Shown: piece after piece, positions 39,700 to 42,771 of the stretch
Layout of the letters: each line of letters begins with the position of its first letter
How positions within the stretch are numbered: position 1 is the first letter of the stretch
Origin: Elusimicrobia bacterium GWC2_61_19
GTDB taxonomy: Bacteria > Elusimicrobiota > Elusimicrobia > Elusimicrobiales > UBA9959
Length of the DNA: 42,771 nt
Direction: 5' to 3'
Assembly (NCBI GenBank): GCA_001799795.1
Contig: MGUD01000028.1
Location: 1 to 42,771, forward strand
Notes under the pieces: generated by a model
Database searches by the model: none
What the model was told of the DNA's origin: nothing
The model's input: the letters and a program-made list of their open reading frames with translations, nothing else
Position numbers and translations under genes: made by a program

Positions 39700-40658
39700 G
39701 CGTTGATTATCCGCTGCGCTATCGCCGCCGGGTCGTAGTCCTCGTATTTTTTTAGCTCTATCTTCACCGCGTTGCGGTAGCGCGCGAACCAGGTGTTCTG
39801 GCGCTTGGCGTAGGCCATGGAGGCCGCGGTTATCGCGCGGATGGCGTCGGGTTTCGACAGCCGGCCGGCCAGATGATCCAGCACCTGCGGGTAGCCCAGG
39901 GTCTTTAGGCCCGGGCAGTCCTCCGGGTAGCCCTTCGCCAGCAGGGCCCGCGTCTCGTCGGCCCACTCGTCGAAGCGGGTGGCCGTGCGGCGTTTCACCC
40001 GCTCCGCCAGCAGGTCTTTCTGCCATTTTAGGAAAATGAATTTACCCTCGTGCGCCGGCAGGGCGTCGAAGAACCTGCCGGACCAGATCTGCGAGACCGG
40101 GCGGCCGGCCAGGCGGGTTATTTCTATGGCCCGCATCACGCGCTGGATATTGCCGGGCGGGATCTTCAGCGCCGCTTCCGGGTCTATGGCGGCGAGCTGC
40201 GCGTGCAGGGCCTCTTTGCCGCCCGCCTCCGCCAGCGCGGCCAGTTCCTCCCGCATGGCGGGGTCCGCCGGGGGCAGTTCGTCCAGGCCGTTCCAGAAGG
40301 CCTGGATGTACATGCCGGTGCCGCCGGCCATTACCGGCACCTTTTGCCGGCCCCAGATCTCCGGCATCAATCTCTTGGCTTCCTTTACGAAAGTGCCCAC
40401 GTCGTACGAGGCGCGCGGGTCCAGCGTGTCCACCATATGGTAGGGCACGCCTTCCACCAGGTAAGTCCGGCCCGCGGGCGTTTCTGTCCAGGCGCCTCGC
40501 GGCTTGGCGGTGCCGGCTTCCAGTAATTGATAAGTCTGCTTGGAGTCGGCCGAAATTATCTCCCCGCCTAGGCGGCGGGCCAGCTCCAGGGCTATTTCGG
40601 TCTTGCCGGAGGCGTTGGCCCCCATCAGGGTTATCGGCTTGAGTATTTCCTGGGACAT
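39696..40658 (-). CDS. miaA: tRNA dimethylallyltransferase MiaA
   Basis: MiaA adds a dimethylallyl group to N6 of A37 in tRNAs reading UNN codons. The 320-residue protein has the P-loop GANASGKT (Lys19), the DSKQTYQ segment with catalytic Asp, and the C-terminal MiaA motif (YAKRQNTWFARYRN). The product is the substrate of MiaB, whose gene lies just upstream. No Shine-Dalgarno is evident before the ATG (ACCAAAAATG). Gln rather than the usual Val/Ile follows 'DSK', a minor deviation. Confidence 0.95.
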   Translation of the reverse strand: MSQEILKPITLMGANASGKTEIALELARRLGGEIISADSKQTYQLLEAGTAKPRGAWTETPAGRTYLVEGVPYHMVDTLDPRASYDVGTFVKEAKRLMPEIWGRQKVPVMAGGTGMYIQAFWNGLDELPPADPAMREELAALAEAGGKEALHAQLAAIDPEAALKIPPGNIQRVMRAIEITRLAGRPVSQIWSGRFFDALPAHEGKFIFLKWQKDLLAERVKRRTATRFDEWADETRALLAKGYPEDCPGLKTLGYPQVLDHLAGRLSKPDAIRAITAASMAYAKRQNTWFARYRNAVKIELKKYEDYDPAAIAQRIINA

Positions 40659-40675
40659 TTTTGGTTCTTAATTCA

Positions 40676-40719
40676 GGAGCCAGAGGCAAGATGTCGTTGG
40701 ACTTCCTGCTTCTGGCTCC
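40676..40719. other. Inverted repeat between miaA and the PilZ gene
   Basis: GGAGCCAGA and TCTGGCTCC (9 perfect pairs, extendable to about 15 with mismatches) flank a 26-base loop. There is no T run on either strand, so it may be an RNA processing hairpin or a weak terminator. Confidence 0.4.
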
Positions 40720-40738
40720 CGGTGCCGTCCGCGCGGCG

Positions 40739-41221
40739 CTACTTCTTTTTGAACAGCGGTTCGTCTTTCTGCGGCTTGTTGCACAGGCCGTGGGCCCGGC
40801 AGGTTTCCACGCAGACTTCCGGCAGCTTGAGGGCGGTGCGGGTGTCGCAGTCGGAATAATCCTCCGCCATCTCGTTTATGCGCTTTTTGTCGTCGGGGCT
40901 TATGTGGGAAAAAGAAATGCCGTTCATGAAGACGCCGCCCTTGTCCTTTACCCAGGAGATCTTGCCGGTCACCGGCATTTCCTTCACGCCGTTGAGCTTC
41001 AGGATGATGTTGAGCTCCTTGGTGTGGGGCGGGGCCATGAAAGTTATCAGGCGCATGCCGCCGGCCGACAGATCGGCCAGGATGGCGGGCTGGGGCACGG
41101 ACTGGCCGTGCGCGTTGCTGGTGTAGAACTCTATCTCCACCGGCTCGAGTATGCCGTGCAGGATGGGCAGGCGGACATGTTCGCGCCTTTCTTTAAGAAC
41201 CTTGCTGATTTTTTTGGTCAT
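40739..41221 (-). CDS. PilZ-domain protein with Cys-rich C-terminus
   Basis: PilZ domains bind cyclic di-GMP. The 160-residue protein has the Arg-rich first motif (Arg13-Glu-His-Val-Arg17) and the second motif Asp50-Leu-Ser-Ala-Gly-Gly55, both intact, so binding is likely. Beyond the domain (about residue 110) is a tail with Cys125, Cys137, Cys141 and Cys147 that could hold a metal or an iron-sulfur cluster. Such a tail is not part of the usual PilZ fold. The ATG overlaps the miaB stop codon (ATGA), coupling it to tRNA modification for no obvious reason. Pilus genes are elsewhere in the window (pilin, pilT). Confidence 0.88.
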   Translation of the reverse strand: MTKKISKVLKERREHVRLPILHGILEPVEIEFYTSNAHGQSVPQPAILADLSAGGMRLITFMAPPHTKELNIILKLNGVKEMPVTGKISWVKDKGGVFMNGISFSHISPDDKKRINEMAEDYSDCDTRTALKLPEVCVETCRAHGLCNKPQKDEPLFKKK

Positions 41222-42462
41222 AGTACCTTTCCGTTCAAAGTATTTTTGTCGGTCCCCTCAATGAGCGCCTGCGCGCTACTGCCCGGGGACCCGCCGGCCT
41301 TCACCCTGCAGCCGAAATTGCCTGAGGTGCGGCCATAGTTCTCGGTCTCAAAAAGAACTTCCTCTATTTTACCAATTCTTTCTTGTAAAATTACGCGTGA
41401 ATTCTTCTTTACCGCCGCCAGCAGCTTTTCCAAGCGGGCTTCCATGGCGGGCTCGTCCAGGTGGGACACCATGGCGGGGTTATCCGTGCGCGGCGAATAC
41501 TTGAAGCAGAAGGCCATGGAGAAGCGCCCTTCCTTAAGCATGGAGAGCGTGTCGGCGAAATCTTCCTCGGTCTCGCCGGGGTAGCCCACTATGAAATCCG
41601 TGGACACGGCCAGGTCGGGCACGGCCGCGCGCAGCTTGGCTATCAGGCCCAGGTACTGGGCGCGGGTGTAGCCGCGGCGCATGGCTTTCAGTATCCTGTC
41701 GGAGCCGCTCTGTACCGGCAGGTGCAGATAGCGGGCCAGCTTGGGGCTTTTAACCAGCAGGTCGGTGAAGGCGTCGTCGAAATAGAGCGGGTGCGGGCTC
41801 ATGAAGCGCAGCCGCGCCAGGCCCGGCAGGGCCAGCACTTTCCTTAAGAGTTCGGAGAACGTGGTCTTGTCGTGTTTGTAGGCGTTGACGGTCTGGCCCA
41901 GCAGCACTATCTCTTTGGCCCCGCCGGCCAGCTTGGCGCGCGCGTCTTCAAGGATCGTCTTTGGCGGCAGGAACACGGCGGGGCCGCGCACGGCCGGCAC
42001 TATGCAGTAGGAACATTTAAGCGAGCAGCCGCGCATGATGGTGACATAAGCCGACAGCGGGGAGCGGAACAGCGCGCTGTCCGGGTAGCCGGTCTCCGGC
42101 GCGGGGCCCAGCTGGGCGCACAGCGCGTCCTCGAAATATTCTATGGCCCTGGCGCCGGTCACTTCGTCCACGAAAGGAAAACGGTTCTTAATGGCCTTCC
42201 CCCCCAGCTTCTGGGCGGCGCAACCGACGATAAAAAGTTTCCCCTCGGGATGTTTTTCCTTCCAGACGCGCAAGCGGCCTATCTGGGAAATGGCCTTGTC
42301 CTCCGCGCGCTGCCGTACGGTGCAGGTGTTCACCACCACAGCGTCGGCCTTCTTGAGCTCGTCCGTAAGTTCGTAGCCGCGCCGTCCGAAGGCCGCGGCA
42401 ATATCAGCTGAATCGGCTGAATTCATTTGGCAGCCAAAAGTAATAATGTGAACTTTCTTCAC
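41218..42462 (-). CDS. miaB: tRNA-2-methylthio-N6-dimethylallyladenosine synthase MiaB
   Basis: MiaB adds a methylthio group to the MiaA product at A37. The 414-residue protein has the UPF0004 cluster ligands Cys11, Cys47 and Cys81, the radical-SAM CxxxCxxC as Cys146, Cys150 and Cys153 (GCSLKCSYC), SGSDRILKAMRRGYT, and a C-terminal TRAM-like domain (FETENYGRTSGNFGCRVKAGG). It is a little shorter than E. coli MiaB, mostly in the TRAM part. The start is GTG: no Shine-Dalgarno is near, and a -10 box TAAAAT lies 6 bases upstream. It could be a related methylthiotransferase, but the neighbouring miaA supports MiaB. Confidence 0.93.
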   Translation of the reverse strand: MKKVHIITFGCQMNSADSADIAAAFGRRGYELTDELKKADAVVVNTCTVRQRAEDKAISQIGRLRVWKEKHPEGKLFIVGCAAQKLGGKAIKNRFPFVDEVTGARAIEYFEDALCAQLGPAPETGYPDSALFRSPLSAYVTIMRGCSLKCSYCIVPAVRGPAVFLPPKTILEDARAKLAGGAKEIVLLGQTVNAYKHDKTTFSELLRKVLALPGLARLRFMSPHPLYFDDAFTDLLVKSPKLARYLHLPVQSGSDRILKAMRRGYTRAQYLGLIAKLRAAVPDLAVSTDFIVGYPGETEEDFADTLSMLKEGRFSMAFCFKYSPRTDNPAMVSHLDEPAMEARLEKLLAAVKKNSRVILQERIGKIEEVLFETENYGRTSGNFGCRVKAGGSPGSSAQALIEGTDKNTLNGKVL

Positions 42463-42468
42463 AGGGAT

Positions 42469-42474
42469 ATTTTA
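42469..42474 (-). promoter_or_regulatory. -10 box of miaB, likely leaderless
   Basis: On the - strand TAAAAT ends 6 bases before the GTG start. AAGG is 12 bases from the start codon, too far for a Shine-Dalgarno. No clear -35 is seen. Confidence 0.5.
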
Positions 42475-42518
42475 CCTTGTTTATCACCTGGCTTTTCCAG
42501 CATTCTGCCATTTTCAGC

Positions 42519-42537
42519 CGGTTACATTTTGTAACCG
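42519..42537. repeat. Short perfect inverted repeat upstream of miaB
   Basis: CGGTTAC and GTAACCG flank ATTTT, about 45 bases upstream of the miaB -10 box. It may be an operator or a small hairpin. The gap 42463-42643 otherwise holds no gene I can support. Confidence 0.4.
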
Positions 42538-42643
42538 ACTAGTAATTCTAGCTGCCTGGTAGTCTGACTGTTGAATCAACACTTGCAGTATATTCACAAT
42601 GGAAAAATACCAGCCTGGAAATACTCAAAGACACTGCATCACA

Positions 42644-42724
42644 GCGCCGTCCAAACGCCGAGGCAATATTCCGCGAGTCCGCCTCGTTCATTTGTCAGCC
42701 GAAGGTGATAATACAGACCCGCCG
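42644..42724 (-). pseudogene. Fragment of a second miaB-like 5' end, with TGA at the first cluster Cys
   Basis: On the - strand 27 codons read RRVCIITFG, a TGA stop, then QMNEADSRNIASAFGRR, aligning without gaps to the MiaB start KKVHIITFGCQMNSADSADIAAAFGRR. The TGA replaces Cys11. Similarity stops after GRR, and no frame continues it, so this is a remnant or truncated duplicate that has diverged (about 70 percent at the base level). There is no start codon or promoter. Confidence 0.65.
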
Positions 42725-42762
42725 TGCTGCCCCGCCCGCCCCGGGCGGGGCGGCACGTTTTT
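42724..42762 (+). terminator. Strong rightward intrinsic terminator without an obvious gene
   Basis: A 14-pair stem (arms 42724-42737 and 42743-42756, one U-G wobble) with a 5-base loop is followed by GTTTTT on the + strand. No + strand gene ends here within the window, so it may end an antisense or small RNA, or block read-in. Confidence 0.75.
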
Positions 42763-42771
42763 CAGATTTCT

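Noticed and set aside
39700-40026. Upstream extension of the hflX frame to 530 residues
   Set aside because: It overlaps miaA and has no HflX similarity; the ATG at 39699 overlaps the miaA stop codon and gives a normal HflX start.
42644-42724. A selenocysteine-containing MiaB homologue (TGA at the Cys position)
   Set aside because: Homology ends 17 codons after the TGA, no frame continues it, and there is no start codon; a remnant is simpler.

Overview
The window comes from the chromosome of a GC-rich, Gram-negative bacterium. It encodes several signal-peptide-bearing outer-membrane beta-barrels, FtsA with FtsZ, PilT, type IV pilin and PilZ proteins, and a standard set of tRNA-modification and lipid genes. 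The mix of a PorV-like barrel, PilE-type pilin, tail-like repeat protein and very long coiled-coil proteins is most like Elusimicrobiota. That assignment is inferred from gene content only and no rRNA is present. Coding density is high, genes often overlap by 1 to 16 bases, and the GC bias gives many spurious antisense ORFs.

Layout. Positions 1-10.8 kb (+): an apparent surface and signalling cluster. It has the end of a tail-like repeat protein, a fibronectin-III protein with a CHU_C-like C-terminus, a PorV-like barrel with a LysM domain, two roughly 900-residue coiled-coil proteins (the second ending in a histidine kinase), and a response-regulator receiver fused to a membrane helix and an apparent extracytoplasmic domain. 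Positions 10.8-11.4 kb (-): a type IV pilin and tRNA-Lys. Positions 11.6-24.5 kb (+): a division and growth cluster, ftsQ-like, ftsA, ftsZ, pilT, deoxynucleoside kinase, cmk, plsC, rpsA and a TPR protein. It is followed by a metallopeptidase/propeller/outer-membrane-barrel fusion, a HEAT-repeat protein and a small membrane protein. Positions 24.5-26.3 kb: a mostly non-coding stretch with a strong dif-like XerC/XerD site at 25313-25340, a small winged-helix protein gene, helically phased repeats and two DnaA boxes. Positions 26.3-42.5 kb (almost all -): two outer-membrane porins, a TPR protein, apt, a sigma-70 factor, acylphosphatase, an MGDG-synthase-like glycosyltransferase, peroxiredoxin with a PerR-like Fur protein, a copper-chaperone-like protein (+), a serpin, MerR, HU/IHF, bifunctional nuclease, plsY, hflX, miaA, a PilZ protein and miaB, with tRNA-Arg and two tRNA-Pro genes.

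The central architectural observation is that genes left of 25 kb point right and genes right of it point left, converging on the dif-like site. This is the pattern expected at the replication terminus. The nearby winged-helix protein and its repeat sites, which overlap its own promoter, are the best candidate here for an undescribed system, possibly terminus-associated or RTP-like; this is a hypothesis. Other points of interest are a predicted three-way-junction RNA at 33514-33652, a long hairpin-rich leader before a porin gene, and a recurring promoter arrangement in which the -10 box lies 6-9 bases before the start codon, suggesting leaderless mRNAs.
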